Of a stretch of 64,000 bases of DNA, positions 29,102 to 38,846 are shown in pieces (within the stretch, counting starts at the first letter, position 1; each line of letters begins with the position of its first letter). The position numbers were made by a program, and so were the translations under genes. The notes beneath the pieces were generated by a model. The model searched no databases, was not told the origin of the DNA, and saw only the letters and a program-made list of their open reading frames with translations. Where the stretch lies: the NCBI GenBank assembly GCA_947504045.1, contig CANNFY010000001.1, positions 1,426,001 through 1,490,000 on the forward strand, written 5' to 3'. Origin of the DNA: an uncultured Maribacter sp. (GTDB taxonomy: Bacteria > Bacteroidota > Bacteroidia > Flavobacteriales > Flavobacteriaceae).

Positions 29102-30241
29102 ATGGAAAAAATATCAAACTTCGGAATTTTTACGCTACTATTTGTTAGTAGTTTAACTATAATGGTTGGTACTGTAATAGCGCCATCCCTTTCAGGAATT
29201 GTAGAACATAAAAACTTAGGATTTTCTCCTAGTTGGTTAATTACATTGCCATCTTTAGGAGTAGTTGTTTTTGCACCACTAATAGGTAAGCTCTTAAATA
29301 AATTAGGAACTATTAAACTATTAAGTATAGGTTTAATACCATATGGAGTATTAGGTGTAGTTGGAGCGTTTATTACTAACGACTATGTGTTAATTTTAGA
29401 TAGGTTTTTATTGGGTGGTGCTACTGTGGCAGTGCAAGTATCTGTAACTGCGTATATAGCAGAATTTTTTACCGGAGAAGCAAGAATAAAAATGATTGCT
29501 TGGCAAGGTATGGCTATAGAGTTAGGTGGTGTTGTTTTTTTGGCGCTAGGAGGTGTGTTAGGAGAAATTAATTGGCAATTTCCATTTTATATTTACCTTA
29601 TTGCTTTAGCTTGTTTAATATTGGTACTAAAAACCCTACCAAAACCCAAAGTTAGCGTACAAGCTAAAGAAGTTTCTTCTAGCTCGGCTGTTAATAATTC
29701 AAAAGTAAAATTAATATTTATAGCTTCTTTATTAGCTATGATGTTGTTTTTTGTTGGATTTGTTACGTTGCCTATATACTTGCCACAATCTTATGGTTTT
29801 AGCGAGTCTGATACAGGGTATCTTATGGCATTTATATCTGTTATGGCTATTATTACAGCAAGTCAAATGCCTAAAATGGTAAAGTTATTAGGAGTAGGTA
29901 AAACAGTGTCTTTAGGTTTTTTATTTTTTATGCTTGGATATTTGGTTTTAGCATTTACATTAAGTTTATCGTTTTTAATAGTTACAGTTATTTTTATAGG
30001 TATAGGGTTTGGATTTACCATTCCTTTATTAAATCATATGATGTTAGAAGTAAGCACTCCCAAAAACCAAGGGAAAAACTTAGGTCTATATTCTATGGGA
30101 GTTTTTGGCGGCCAATTTTTGTCCACATTTATAGAATATATTTCTAATAATTATATGATAATTTACGGTATTTCTGCGGGCTTAGCTTTAGTTATTAGCG
30201 GTTTGCTTTATTTTAAGTTTCAAAAAATGTCTAATTCTTAA
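29102..30241 (+). CDS. MFS transporter
   Basis: 379 residues with about 12 membrane helices. The first half contains FAPLIGKLLNKLGTIKLLSIG, the conserved loop 2-3 region, and LLGGATVAVQVSVTAYIAEFF resembling the drug/H+ antiporter motif of helix 4-5. It is a sugar- or drug-efflux-type major facilitator; the substrate is unknown. It is followed 41 nt later by an AraC regulator with its own promoter, which may control it. Confidence 0.87.
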   Translation: MEKISNFGIFTLLFVSSLTIMVGTVIAPSLSGIVEHKNLGFSPSWLITLPSLGVVVFAPLIGKLLNKLGTIKLLSIGLIPYGVLGVVGAFITNDYVLILDRFLLGGATVAVQVSVTAYIAEFFTGEARIKMIAWQGMAIELGGVVFLALGGVLGEINWQFPFYIYLIALACLILVLKTLPKPKVSVQAKEVSSSSAVNNSKVKLIFIASLLAMMLFFVGFVTLPIYLPQSYGFSESDTGYLMAFISVMAIITASQMPKMVKLLGVGKTVSLGFLFFMLGYLVLAFTLSLSFLIVTVIFIGIGFGFTIPLLNHMMLEVSTPKNQGKNLGLYSMGVFGGQFLSTFIEYISNNYMIIYGISAGLALVISGLLYFKFQKMSNS

Positions 30242-30254
30242 TTCTATTTCTTCT

Positions 30255-30281
30255 TACTTTTGAGAAAATACCTCAAAAGTA
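30255..30281. promoter_or_regulatory. Promoter/palindrome directly before AraC gene
   Basis: TACTTTTG (30255-30262) fits TAnnTTTG. It is the left arm of a perfect 10-bp inverted repeat, TACTTTTGAG-7 nt-CTCAAAAGTA, whose right arm ends 1 nt before the start codon at 30283. A protein bound to the palindrome would cover the promoter, so autoregulation is plausible. Confidence 0.5.
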
Positions 30282-30282
30282 T

Positions 30283-31050
30283 ATGCACAAAAATAATTGG
30301 AAAAATAAAATTCAGATTAATACTGCATTTAAAAGTAATAGCCAGTTACTTTCAGAAAATTCTATGGGAATTTATTTCGAATTTAATTCCCAATCTACGT
30401 TAAATGTACATTTTAAACCTTTAAATGAAGTTTTTAAGGTAGATGTTTTTAATGTTGAAGAAGGTGTTTTAATAAATTTTGAAAGAGACCTTATAGATGA
30501 GGATGATATAGAATATGCTTTAGATGTAATGTCTTTATTTAATAAATATCCGCAACTTTATATTTTAGAAGAAAAAAAAGCTACTCAAATAAAGCAATTA
30601 ATTGGTTTTGTTAAAGAGGAGTTTACTAGTAAAGAAGGTTCTTATATAATGATAAAAACCTTACTTAAGGTTCTGCTACTACATTTAATACGTTACCAAA
30701 ATAATGGCTTTTTAGAGCAGGAACTTAATCAAAAAAGAGTTTTTCAGTTTTTAGAACTAATGGAGACTAATTTTTTAAAAGAAACCAACCCAATTTTTTA
30801 TTCCAATACACTAGGAATAAGTACCAAAAGATTAAACCAAATTTTAAAGGAAAAGCTAAATGCTACTGCAAAACAAATAATACAACAACGTCAAATTACA
30901 GAGGCAAAGCGTAAACTTATTAGGGGTGAAATAACTACCAAAGAAATAGCATTTGATTTAGGTTTTGATTCTATGAGTAGTTTTTCAAGGTTTTTTAAAA
31001 AAAATGTAGGTGTTAGTCCTTCTGATTTTAAAAAGGATAATTTAGATTAA
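30283..31050 (+). CDS. AraC family transcriptional regulator
   Basis: 255 residues. The C-terminal ~95 residues contain both AraC helix-turn-helix units (NTLGISTKRLNQILKEKL, then TTKEIAFDLGFDSMSSFSRF). The N-terminal 150 residues have no recognised ligand-binding signature. It lies downstream of an MFS gene on the same strand and is the likely local regulator. Start choice is supported by the promoter palindrome immediately upstream. Confidence 0.87.
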   Translation: MHKNNWKNKIQINTAFKSNSQLLSENSMGIYFEFNSQSTLNVHFKPLNEVFKVDVFNVEEGVLINFERDLIDEDDIEYALDVMSLFNKYPQLYILEEKKATQIKQLIGFVKEEFTSKEGSYIMIKTLLKVLLLHLIRYQNNGFLEQELNQKRVFQFLELMETNFLKETNPIFYSNTLGISTKRLNQILKEKLNATAKQIIQQRQITEAKRKLIRGEITTKEIAFDLGFDSMSSFSRFFKKNVGVSPSDFKKDNLD

Positions 31051-31072
31051 GAAAAACACATAGAAATTACAA

Positions 31073-32914
31073 TTATATTTTTTCAACAAATTTTAAGAAT
31101 GTTTTTTTATGAAGGTTAAGGTTTATTTTAGGAGAAAGTGAAACACGTACTATATAATCTTTATCTCCTTCTTTAGTGGTTCCTTGTGTAGATGTTGCAG
31201 GTATAGTCCAATAACACCCACTTAGTTGGCCGTAGCTTACACAAAATTTACTTTCATCAGGAATTTCAGTAATCATTAAAGAGATTAATTTTAAATTTAA
31301 TTCTCTTTTATAGGTTTCTTTTTCTTCAGCGGTATTTCCTTTTGTTGGTAGATCTAAAGAAAATACAGATGGTGTAAAGCCTTTTTGCGCTAATTCTTCA
31401 GAAACAAAATTTATTTTTGCTTCAGGTAAAGCGCTTTTTATAAAGGAAACAAATTCGCGTGTATTTAAATAAGCATCATTAATACGTTGTAGCATAGAAG
31501 GTAATTGCTTTGCTAATATTTTTATTTGAAAAGCAGTAGCCTCGTTATCACATATTTTTAAGTGAGTTTCTATTTTATTAAGCAAATGCACTGCTTTTTT
31601 ATTAGCTACACAATAGCCTGCAGTACATAATCCTCCACTCGGAAATTTTGATGCGCTAGTAAAAGATATAGTTTTAATAGGGGACAGTATTTCGTTTTCA
31701 CTAGAAAAATTAATATTAGGACAAAATGTTTGGTCCAAAATAAAAACTGGGCTAATAGCTATTTTATCTTTATTTGTTTTACGCTCTTTTATTAATACGT
31801 CTTTTAAATTTTTAAGGTTAGGAACTTCAACTCTAGGGTTTGTAGGTATTTCTGCAATTATATACGGCACAGCATCTTCTTTAGCTATTTTATCTAATAC
31901 AGTATTAATACTTTTTACCATATTATTATCGCCATCCACAGGTAAATCTACTATGGTTACATTAGTAATAGATGCTGCAATACGTCTTGCTTGGTCATTT
32001 GTTCCTCCATAACAATTTGGAGGCACAATAATTTTAATAGCTTTTCCTTTATTATTTTCTATAGCATCATCAATAAGACCCATTAAAATAGCGTACTGTA
32101 TAGAAAGTCCGCTAGAGGCAATTAAAGGTTTTGTATTGGTTTTTGTATAGCTTTTGATTGCATCAAGTACTGTTTTTGTGTTGTTTTTACTACTAATTGT
32201 ATCTGCGCTAGTAGTTTGTTTAGTTAATAATTTTAATAAGGTGAGCGAGTTTGCAGGAGTCATTGCAATAGTTTCTCTTCTGCGCACATGTTGTATGTCA
32301 GAAATATAACTTTCCTCAGTATTATTTACAATTAAAACACTACCAACTTCTTTATATATAGAAATATAAAAGTTTATCTTAGAGGTTGTTGGTACTGTAA
32401 TATTTATTTCCTTTTCTTGAGATATAAAAATAGTGCTGCCATTAAACTCAGGAATGTTATTTACATCAGCAATTTTTTTTAAGGTAAAGTTATAACCATA
32501 TACTTTTTTAAGTATAGTATCATTAAAATGTGGTGGTAACACATCAGAATATAAGATTAGCGTATCTTTTTTTAAGGCTAAATTTTTTCTTAAAATAGCT
32601 AAAATTGGCATTGTATTAGAGTCAAAACTTATTACATTTTCAGCTTTTATATTATTTGTTTCAGCAATTACCCATTCTAAAATACAAGATAGCGGGTGTC
32701 CTAATCTAATATAATCGTATGCGGTTGGTAATTTACTTAGTGCAATTGGGTCTGCACTTTTTGTTGCATAAAGAGCTTTAAAAGCATTTAAAAATTGGGT
32801 TTTAGCTAGGCTCTCATTATAAATATCTAGTCTATGTGTAGTTAGTTTTAACCAACTAGAGGGCATGTTATTTAAAACCTCTTTACTATAATTTAGTATT
32901 TGACTAGTATTCAT
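31073..32914 (-). CDS. Large PLP-dependent enzyme, Cys/Met metabolism-like
   Basis: 613 residues. The C-terminal ~370 residues look like a fold-type I PLP enzyme: GLSIQYAILMGLIDDA-type small-domain start, EIPTNPRVEVPNL, DQTFCPNINF (cofactor Asp) and SFTSASKFPSGG (Schiff-base Lys). This pattern is closest to cystathionine gamma-synthase/lyase relatives. About 220 N-terminal residues have no clear domain and make it much longer than the ~390 residues usual for that family. The substrate is unknown. Monocistronic as far as can be seen. Confidence 0.7.
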   Translation of the reverse strand: MNTSQILNYSKEVLNNMPSSWLKLTTHRLDIYNESLAKTQFLNAFKALYATKSADPIALSKLPTAYDYIRLGHPLSCILEWVIAETNNIKAENVISFDSNTMPILAILRKNLALKKDTLILYSDVLPPHFNDTILKKVYGYNFTLKKIADVNNIPEFNGSTIFISQEKEINITVPTTSKINFYISIYKEVGSVLIVNNTEESYISDIQHVRRRETIAMTPANSLTLLKLLTKQTTSADTISSKNNTKTVLDAIKSYTKTNTKPLIASSGLSIQYAILMGLIDDAIENNKGKAIKIIVPPNCYGGTNDQARRIAASITNVTIVDLPVDGDNNMVKSINTVLDKIAKEDAVPYIIAEIPTNPRVEVPNLKNLKDVLIKERKTNKDKIAISPVFILDQTFCPNINFSSENEILSPIKTISFTSASKFPSGGLCTAGYCVANKKAVHLLNKIETHLKICDNEATAFQIKILAKQLPSMLQRINDAYLNTREFVSFIKSALPEAKINFVSEELAQKGFTPSVFSLDLPTKGNTAEEKETYKRELNLKLISLMITEIPDESKFCVSYGQLSGCYWTIPATSTQGTTKEGDKDYIVRVSLSPKINLNLHKKTFLKFVEKI

Positions 32915-33036
32915 ATTATATTTTTTTTTAAAACGAAGTAATATACACTAAATAGATTCTTTTAAAAAAAGAAACCTCTATTTAAGACTTAAAAATTAAA
33001 AATGAATTTAAGTACTATTGTTGCGGTGCGTTACAA

Positions 33037-33849
33037 CTATTTAGATAGGAACTTTAGTATTTCTTCGGAAAAGTTTTCTTGTTTATATGTATTGTTATGG
33101 TTTCCTGTAACAATAACCAATTTACTATTTGGTAATTGGGCTTTAAAATCTTTTGGGTTGCCATTGTCTTTATCTTGGTTACCACAAATTACTAATGTTT
33201 TAATTTTAATATTTTGCAACTCTTTTAAAGAGGTAATAGGTTGGTAATCTTGCAGGTAACCTAGAACCTTAATATTCGCATTAATAGACTTAGCATAGTC
33301 TATAGCGCCTTTGGTTATTTCATCAGGTTTTTTTCTACCAGTAAAAGCATCTGCAAAAGCAATTCTTCTATCCCAATCTGGTTTTGTAAAATCAAGTCCC
33401 ATTCCTCCAAATACTGCTTTAGAAATACGTTTTTCTTGTGTAAGCAATTTTGCTAAAACAATGGATCCTCGAGAATATCCTATAGCTATATATTTTTTTA
33501 ATTTTAAATGATTGGCTAATGCAATTAGATCTTTTACTTCTGCATTATTTTTATATCGTTCTTTATTTTTTGGGATATCAGATTTGCCATTACCTCTTAA
33601 ATCTGGTATAATTACGCGGTAGCCTTTATCTAACAGGCTTTTTTTTAAAGCAGTTTTATTCCAAGAACTGCCATTTGAAATAAAGCCATGTAGTAATAAA
33701 ACGGTTTCTCCTTTACCTTCAACGGTAAAAGCAATTTTTGTTTTATCAAAAGAGTAAAAAAAAGATTCTGAACTGGTTGTGTTAATTGTTTTACAACCTG
33801 TAAAACATATTCCAAGTATAGAAAGTAATATTATTTTTATAAAATTCAT
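33037..33849 (-). CDS. Alpha/beta hydrolase lipoprotein
   Basis: 270 residues with a lipoprotein signal (LGICFTGC, Cys ~19). The alpha/beta hydrolase core has the oxyanion HGF (LLLHGFISNGSSW), DLRGNGKSD, nucleophile serine in IGYSRGSI, an acid in CGNQDKDNG and catalytic His in TGNHNNT. The substrate is unknown, probably a small ester. No partner gene is evident: the neighbours are a PLP enzyme and an alginate-lyase-like gene with ~120-150-nt gaps. Confidence 0.88.
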   Translation of the reverse strand: MNFIKIILLSILGICFTGCKTINTTSSESFFYSFDKTKIAFTVEGKGETVLLLHGFISNGSSWNKTALKKSLLDKGYRVIIPDLRGNGKSDIPKNKERYKNNAEVKDLIALANHLKLKKYIAIGYSRGSIVLAKLLTQEKRISKAVFGGMGLDFTKPDWDRRIAFADAFTGRKKPDEITKGAIDYAKSINANIKVLGYLQDYQPITSLKELQNIKIKTLVICGNQDKDNGNPKDFKAQLPNSKLVIVTGNHNNTYKQENFSEEILKFLSK

Positions 33850-33996
33850 TTTAAGCCTAAAAACGGTTCTAACTATAATTTGTTATAGATAGTTAAATAT
33901 TAAAATATACTGTTTTGGATTAACAGTCTACAATTATATTATAATAAAATTAAAACGTATAAATATGTTGTTGTTTTATACGGTTTAGTTTTAAAA

Positions 33997-35058
33997 TTAC
34001 TCAATGCTTGGAGCGGTACTTCCTCCTACAGTGGCTTTTTTAAACCATACTTCTGCATAACATCCATTTTCATATTGTTTGGCTATATCGCCATTATAAG
34101 TATCAGAACCAGTACTCCAAACTATGTTATCTTCTGGATTTTTGCCATTAGTTTGGTTGTATGCGCCTTGTTTAAAATACTGTATTTCACCAGCATAAGC
34201 ATTTTCTCGTTCTACACCATCACGATCTATGGCAGCATATAATGTTCTTATTTGTTGTGGTATATCAGCAGGTGTTGCAAAGTCTGTTTTTAATAAGTTT
34301 TTTGTAAACTTTATAGTCTCATGCCCATCACTAGTAAAGGTAAGATACATTATGCCTTTATGTACATTTACTTCATAACTAAATTCTTCTCCTAATTCAA
34401 TTCCTTTTTCTGGTTCTTCTGGGTAAGTGGTAGGACTAGATCCAACAACAGACATGTTATTACCCCAAACAGCTGTAGAAAAATCCCATCTTTTATTGTT
34501 ATCTCCTTTGGTGTTTATTTCGTAATTCCAAAAAACAGAACCTTTTTTATGTCCAGGAAATTTTTTGTAAAATATTTTTAAAGGTTCATTTTCGTGTCCT
34601 TCATCGCTATGTATTTGCCCAACAACTACGGAGTAAGAAGCTGCTACTCTAGCATCTCCAGAAGTAGAAACATGTTTTACTTTTAATGTGCCAGTTAATT
34701 TTCCTCCTGTTTCTGGTATCCAATGCTTTTTTTCTCCTAGCTCTGTTCTGGTATTGCTTGATGTTCTAGAAGTTACTCCAGAATTTGGCGTTTTATAAAC
34801 TACCCAATTGGTTTCGTTTTCTGTAGCAACATAAAAGAAATCTTTATCTTCATAGTTTTCCAAATTTTCTGTACGCACACCGTTTCCTAAAAGTATTCTC
34901 CACTTATCCATAAATGGAATAACATCACTAGGGTAAATAGTGGTTTCAGCTTTAGTAGTTGTGTTGGCTTTTTTTTTAGTTGTATTTCCGCAACTACTTA
35001 GGGTTAATAGCGTAATAAACACTAGAAAAGACTGTATTGTAGGTGTAATAAGTTTCAT
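33997..35058 (-). CDS. Polysaccharide lyase family 7, probable alginate lyase lipoprotein
   Basis: The start is set at MKLITPTIQSFLVF (353 residues) to give a lipoprotein signal with lipobox TLSSC. The three PL7 blocks are visible: SNTRTELGE (R-T-E-L, substrate binding), VVVGQIHSDE (Q-I-H with the catalytic His), and YFKQGAYNQ near the C-terminus (catalytic Tyr, family pattern YFKAGxYxQ). PL7 enzymes cleave alginate by beta-elimination; a membrane-anchored form suggests action on oligosaccharides at the cell surface. No SusC/SusD pair or other alginate genes lie within the window. Confidence 0.88.
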   Translation of the reverse strand: MKLITPTIQSFLVFITLLTLSSCGNTTKKKANTTTKAETTIYPSDVIPFMDKWRILLGNGVRTENLENYEDKDFFYVATENETNWVVYKTPNSGVTSRTSSNTRTELGEKKHWIPETGGKLTGTLKVKHVSTSGDARVAASYSVVVGQIHSDEGHENEPLKIFYKKFPGHKKGSVFWNYEINTKGDNNKRWDFSTAVWGNNMSVVGSSPTTYPEEPEKGIELGEEFSYEVNVHKGIMYLTFTSDGHETIKFTKNLLKTDFATPADIPQQIRTLYAAIDRDGVERENAYAGEIQYFKQGAYNQTNGKNPEDNIVWSTGSDTYNGDIAKQYENGCYAEVWFKKATVGGSTAPSIE

Positions 35059-35232
35059 GTTTAAGTTATTGGTTTTTGGTGTATAGTTTTTACCATTTTT
35101 GGTATACAACTATAAACATACGCAAGTTTTTTAATTCGGTATATGTTTATTTGTGCCATTACCTATAAATAAGATGTAATACCAATTTTTTAAAACCTTG
35201 AGTTAGGTTTTATGTAATGTAGTTTTAGAATT

Positions 35233-36144
35233 TTATTCTTTAGCTAAACTAACTCTAGTTTTTGGTAAACTTTCTGGATATTTTTCTTGAATAAATTGAA
35301 TCATTTTTTCTCGAATGTAAACTCGCAAATCCCAAGCTGTTGGCGAATTTTTTGCACTAACAAGTATTCTTATCTCAATAGTAGTTTCTTTAGTATCGGT
35401 TACTTGAAGCACATTAACTTTTTTATCCCACAACTCTGAGCTATTTAAAAGTCTAGTTAGTTCGTTTCGTAAATCATCAAAAGAAATAGTATAGTCTGTA
35501 TATAAAAAAATACTACCTACAATATCTGCATTTGTACGTGTCCAATTTTGAAAAGGTTTTTCTAAAAAGTAGGTGGATGGTAGTACTAAACGCCTTTTAT
35601 CCCATAGTCTAACTACAACATAGGTTAAATTTATTTCTTCTATCCAGCCCCATTCATTTTCTACCAATACAGCATCGTCTATTCTAAATGGTTGGGTAAT
35701 TGCAATTTGTATACCGGCTAGTAGTGCGCCAACTACTTTCTGCGCAGAAAGACCAATTATAATACCTGCTACTCCTGCCGAAGCAAATATTCCTATACCT
35801 ATTTCTCTAATACTATCAAAAGATAATAGAATAAGACCTACAGCAGTAAGTATTATAATAAAAACAATTACTTTTTCGAAGATATTAATTTGGGTGTGTA
35901 ATTTTCTAGATAAAAGATTATCCTCTTTAGAAATATCATACCTTTTTAAAACTCTGCGTTTGGTTTTTTTAATTAAAATTATAAGTAGTACCGAAAAACA
36001 TGCTATTATAATATTTTGCTTTTGAGAAATTAAAACGGAAAGATCTAATCCAGATAATTTGGAAAAAGAGTTTAGGATAGGTTCAATGGTAAATATTATA
36101 ACTACTAAAAATAGAATTAAAACTATATTGTAAATTCTTTTCAT
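35233..36144 (-). CDS. MscS-type mechanosensitive channel
   Basis: 303 residues: four predicted membrane helices, the pore-lining helix region (IGIGIFASAGVAGIIIGLSAQ) with regular Gly/Ala spacing, then the MscS beta domain (FRIDDAVLVENEWGWIEEINL, NWTRTNADIVGSIF). It should act as an osmotic release channel of the inner membrane. The gene is separated by 153 nt from the small membrane protein gene upstream. Nothing notable was seen in the flanking gaps (35059-35232 and 36145-36297). Confidence 0.9.
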   Translation of the reverse strand: MKRIYNIVLILFLVVIIFTIEPILNSFSKLSGLDLSVLISQKQNIIIACFSVLLIILIKKTKRRVLKRYDISKEDNLLSRKLHTQINIFEKVIVFIIILTAVGLILLSFDSIREIGIGIFASAGVAGIIIGLSAQKVVGALLAGIQIAITQPFRIDDAVLVENEWGWIEEINLTYVVVRLWDKRRLVLPSTYFLEKPFQNWTRTNADIVGSIFLYTDYTISFDDLRNELTRLLNSSELWDKKVNVLQVTDTKETTIEIRILVSAKNSPTAWDLRVYIREKMIQFIQEKYPESLPKTRVSLAKE

Positions 36145-36297
36145 AGTATAATGTATTTAAATTAGAGCAAAAACCTAAAAGGTTTAATAAATTAACACGA
36201 GTACTTATTGTAAATAAAATTAGTATTTTTCTTACAATTGTAATAGCCCAATTTAAAATTTATATTTTTCTAACCATTTCATCATTAGGTTTGGCAG

Positions 36298-36795
36298 CTA
36301 TTTTTCTATTTCTAATAATTGTTTATTATAGACTTCAATTCTTGCATGGGCATTACCGTCAACTAATAAGATAATAATTAGCATAGTAATAGTTGTTATG
36401 CTAATAGCACGCCAAGTGGGAGAATTTATAAATAATAGTACTAAAGCGGCAACACAAATTAGAATAGGAATTACCTTGAATACAACGGTATATTCTTTTA
36501 AAGTACTTTCGGTACGTTCAATTTCAGAAGTAATAAAAGAAGCAGCATCGGCGTTAAAGTCTTTTTCAAATTGGGTTATTCTAGATTTATTTGTATAAAA
36601 TAATCCAAGACCTATAGTTAAAAGTAGTACTCCTGCTACTATAGTTGGAATAATGTATGCCTTTGCTAAATCTGTTTTACCTAATTGCCAAAAACCTGCA
36701 CTTGCAATTAAAAATAGTATGGCAAAAAGAATAAAAAATCGTGTGGAGAAGACTTCGGCTTTTGCCCATTCTGTGGCTAATTTAAGTGTTTCCAT
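36298..36795 (-). CDS. Small four-helix membrane protein
   Basis: 165 residues with four hydrophobic segments (about 20-37, 46-66, 103-123, 129-147) and a short charged loop in the middle. I do not recognise the family. It begins 4 nt after the AraC gene and so belongs to the SDR-AraC operon. It could be a regulatory target or an accessory of that pair. Confidence 0.75.
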   Translation of the reverse strand: METLKLATEWAKAEVFSTRFFILFAILFLIASAGFWQLGKTDLAKAYIIPTIVAGVLLLTIGLGLFYTNKSRITQFEKDFNADAASFITSEIERTESTLKEYTVVFKVIPILICVAALVLLFINSPTWRAISITTITMLIIILLVDGNAHARIEVYNKQLLEIEK

Positions 36796-36799
36796 AGTT

Positions 36800-37711
36800 T
36801 TAATTTAATTTATAGTTATCTCGGTATTCTTTTGGACTTATACCTTCTTTCTTTTTAAATAATCTTGAAAAATAAGGAGGGTATTCAAACCCTAATTCAT
36901 ACGCTACTTCAGAAATAGTTTTATTCGGTTGTAATAAAATATTTTTGGCTTGATCTATAAGTTGTAAATGTAAATGCTCGGTAGTGGTTTTACCGGTTTC
37001 TTTTTTTAGTGTATCGCTTAAGTAACGTTGAGATACCAACATTTTATTAGCAATATGTTCTATGTTAGGAATACCTTTTTCTTGTAATTGTCCCGTTTCA
37101 AAATATTCGGTTATATACTGATTAAATTTATCTAACAAATTGTTAGAAAGTTCTTTTCTATTTAAAAATTGTCTTTCATAAAAACGATTCGCATATTTAA
37201 GCAACGTATCTAAATGCGAAATAATAATTTCTTTGCTAAAGGCGTCTTGGTTGTTTTGGTATTCAAATTCAATATTTTCAACTATCGCTTCTATCTGTTT
37301 TTCTTCCTTTGGTGAAAGGTGTAAAGCTTCATTAACCGAATAAGAAAAGAAACTGTATTTTTTTATTTGTTTAGATATTTCGGTTCCTATTAAAAAATCT
37401 TTATGAAAATTAATAGAAAATCCTTTTTGTTCAAAAACAATACTATTATCCCATTGTAAGACTTGCCTTGGAGCAATAAAAATTAAAGCCCCGTTTGTAA
37501 AATCATATTTTGTTCGGCCGTAGTTTAAATTTCCTGTCACATATTTTTTAAAACTAATGGAATAACAATCATTAGTTATTGGTGGAGAACTTTCTCTGGG
37601 GCATGGTAAATAACCATTGCCTTTAGAATTAAACACGCTTAACATAGGGTGTTCAGGTCTGGGTAGGCCTAAGTAATCTAAATAGGATGATAATGTTTTA
37701 AAATGTTGCAT
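36800..37711 (-). CDS. AraC family transcriptional regulator (with SDR gene)
   Basis: 303 residues with a C-terminal AraC DNA-binding domain: IANKMLVSQRYLSDTLKKET, and then TISEVAYELGFEYPPYFSRL and FKKKEGISPKEYR. The N-terminal ~180 residues are likely a cupin-type effector domain. It lies 9 nt behind an SDR gene and 4 nt before a small membrane protein gene, so the three are cotranscribed. AraC-SDR pairs of this type are frequent and often autoregulated. Confidence 0.88.
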   Translation of the reverse strand: MQHFKTLSSYLDYLGLPRPEHPMLSVFNSKGNGYLPCPRESSPPITNDCYSISFKKYVTGNLNYGRTKYDFTNGALIFIAPRQVLQWDNSIVFEQKGFSINFHKDFLIGTEISKQIKKYSFFSYSVNEALHLSPKEEKQIEAIVENIEFEYQNNQDAFSKEIIISHLDTLLKYANRFYERQFLNRKELSNNLLDKFNQYITEYFETGQLQEKGIPNIEHIANKMLVSQRYLSDTLKKETGKTTTEHLHLQLIDQAKNILLQPNKTISEVAYELGFEYPPYFSRLFKKKEGISPKEYRDNYKLN

Positions 37712-37720
37712 ATTACAAAT

Positions 37721-38671
37721 TTAGATATTCCATTTTATACCTGTTTCTTTTTCAGAAAGTTCCCAAAGTCTTTTAGCTATAGTTTTATTTTTTGCATGGG
37801 GTTCTATTTTATGTTCCCCAACTGGGCCTGTCCAATTATTTCTTCCTGTAGGGCCATAAAAACCACTTTGGTCTAAATTTGGTTCTGTTGCACACATTAA
37901 TTGTGGGTACGCACCTTTTTCTGCAGATTGTACTAATGGAGACAATTTCATTATTTGCCATATAAAACGTGTTATTAAACTTCCACTAGTTTTAATTAAT
38001 GATGTGCTTGATGCTCCAGGGTGGCAAGCATATATTTTTACATCGGTTTCACCAGCATTATTTAATCTATCTTGTAGCTCATAAACACACATAATTTGGG
38101 CTAGTTTACTTTGGCTGTATACACCGTTAGGACTATAATTTTTATCCCAATTCATATCATTAAACTGTATAGTTTTAATGCCTAAATTATACCCCATACT
38201 GCCAACAACAACTATTCGTCCTTTTGATTCTTTAATTCTTGGATAAAGAAGCGCTTGTAATAAAAAGTTTCCGTAATGGTTTACTCCAAGTTGGCTTTCA
38301 AAACCATCAACAGTAAAAGTTTGTTTTGGTACCTGTGCTATTGCGGCATTACAAATTAAGCTATTAATTTGAGGTACAGTTTTTAGAACTTCTTGTGCTG
38401 CTTTTTTTACAGAGGCAAGTTCTGCTAAATCCATTTGTATAGAGGTTACCTCTATAGCATTACCAAGTTCTTGTTTTAATGTAGTTATAGTGTTTGCTGC
38501 TTTTTTTAAATTTCTATTAAGCATAATAACTTTTGCTCCTTTAGATAATAATATTTTTGCAGCTTCAAACCCTGTACCACTTGTAGTACCTGTTATAACG
38601 TATGTTTTACCTTTTACGTTTTTAATTCTATCAGGTGTCCATCCTTTTTTGCCAAATTGAGATGCTTTCAT
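37721..38671 (-). CDS. Short-chain dehydrogenase/reductase
   Basis: 316 residues, classical SDR layout. The dinucleotide motif is VITGTTSGTGFEAAKI (TGxxxGxG), then CNAAIA (variant of NNAG) and active-site YSQSKLAQ (YxxxK). The C-terminal third resembles the light-dependent protochlorophyllide reductase-like / WW-domain oxidoreductase-like SDR subgroup (GFYGPTGRNNWTGPVGEH). The substrate is unknown. First gene of the SDR-AraC-membrane protein operon. Confidence 0.9.
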   Translation of the reverse strand: MKASQFGKKGWTPDRIKNVKGKTYVITGTTSGTGFEAAKILLSKGAKVIMLNRNLKKAANTITTLKQELGNAIEVTSIQMDLAELASVKKAAQEVLKTVPQINSLICNAAIAQVPKQTFTVDGFESQLGVNHYGNFLLQALLYPRIKESKGRIVVVGSMGYNLGIKTIQFNDMNWDKNYSPNGVYSQSKLAQIMCVYELQDRLNNAGETDVKIYACHPGASSTSLIKTSGSLITRFIWQIMKLSPLVQSAEKGAYPQLMCATEPNLDQSGFYGPTGRNNWTGPVGEHKIEPHAKNKTIAKRLWELSEKETGIKWNI

Positions 38672-38780
38672 TTTTGCCTATTTTTTATGATTTAAAGAAT
38701 AGAGCAAAGGTCGTACGCATTTGGCCTTAAGTAGTTATACAAATTTTCGAATGTTGTATACTTTTTGGTTTATAATAAAA

Positions 38781-38811
38781 AAAGCCGTGTTCTATAAAAG
38801 AACACGGCTTT
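38781..38811 (-). terminator. Terminator of the Spy-like gene
   Basis: A perfect 13-bp stem (38781-38793 with 38799-38811) has a 5-nt loop and is followed on the minus strand by a T-rich run. Confidence 0.88.
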
Positions 38812-38846
38812 ACATTCAACAATAAAAAACGTAATTAAAATTTGTA

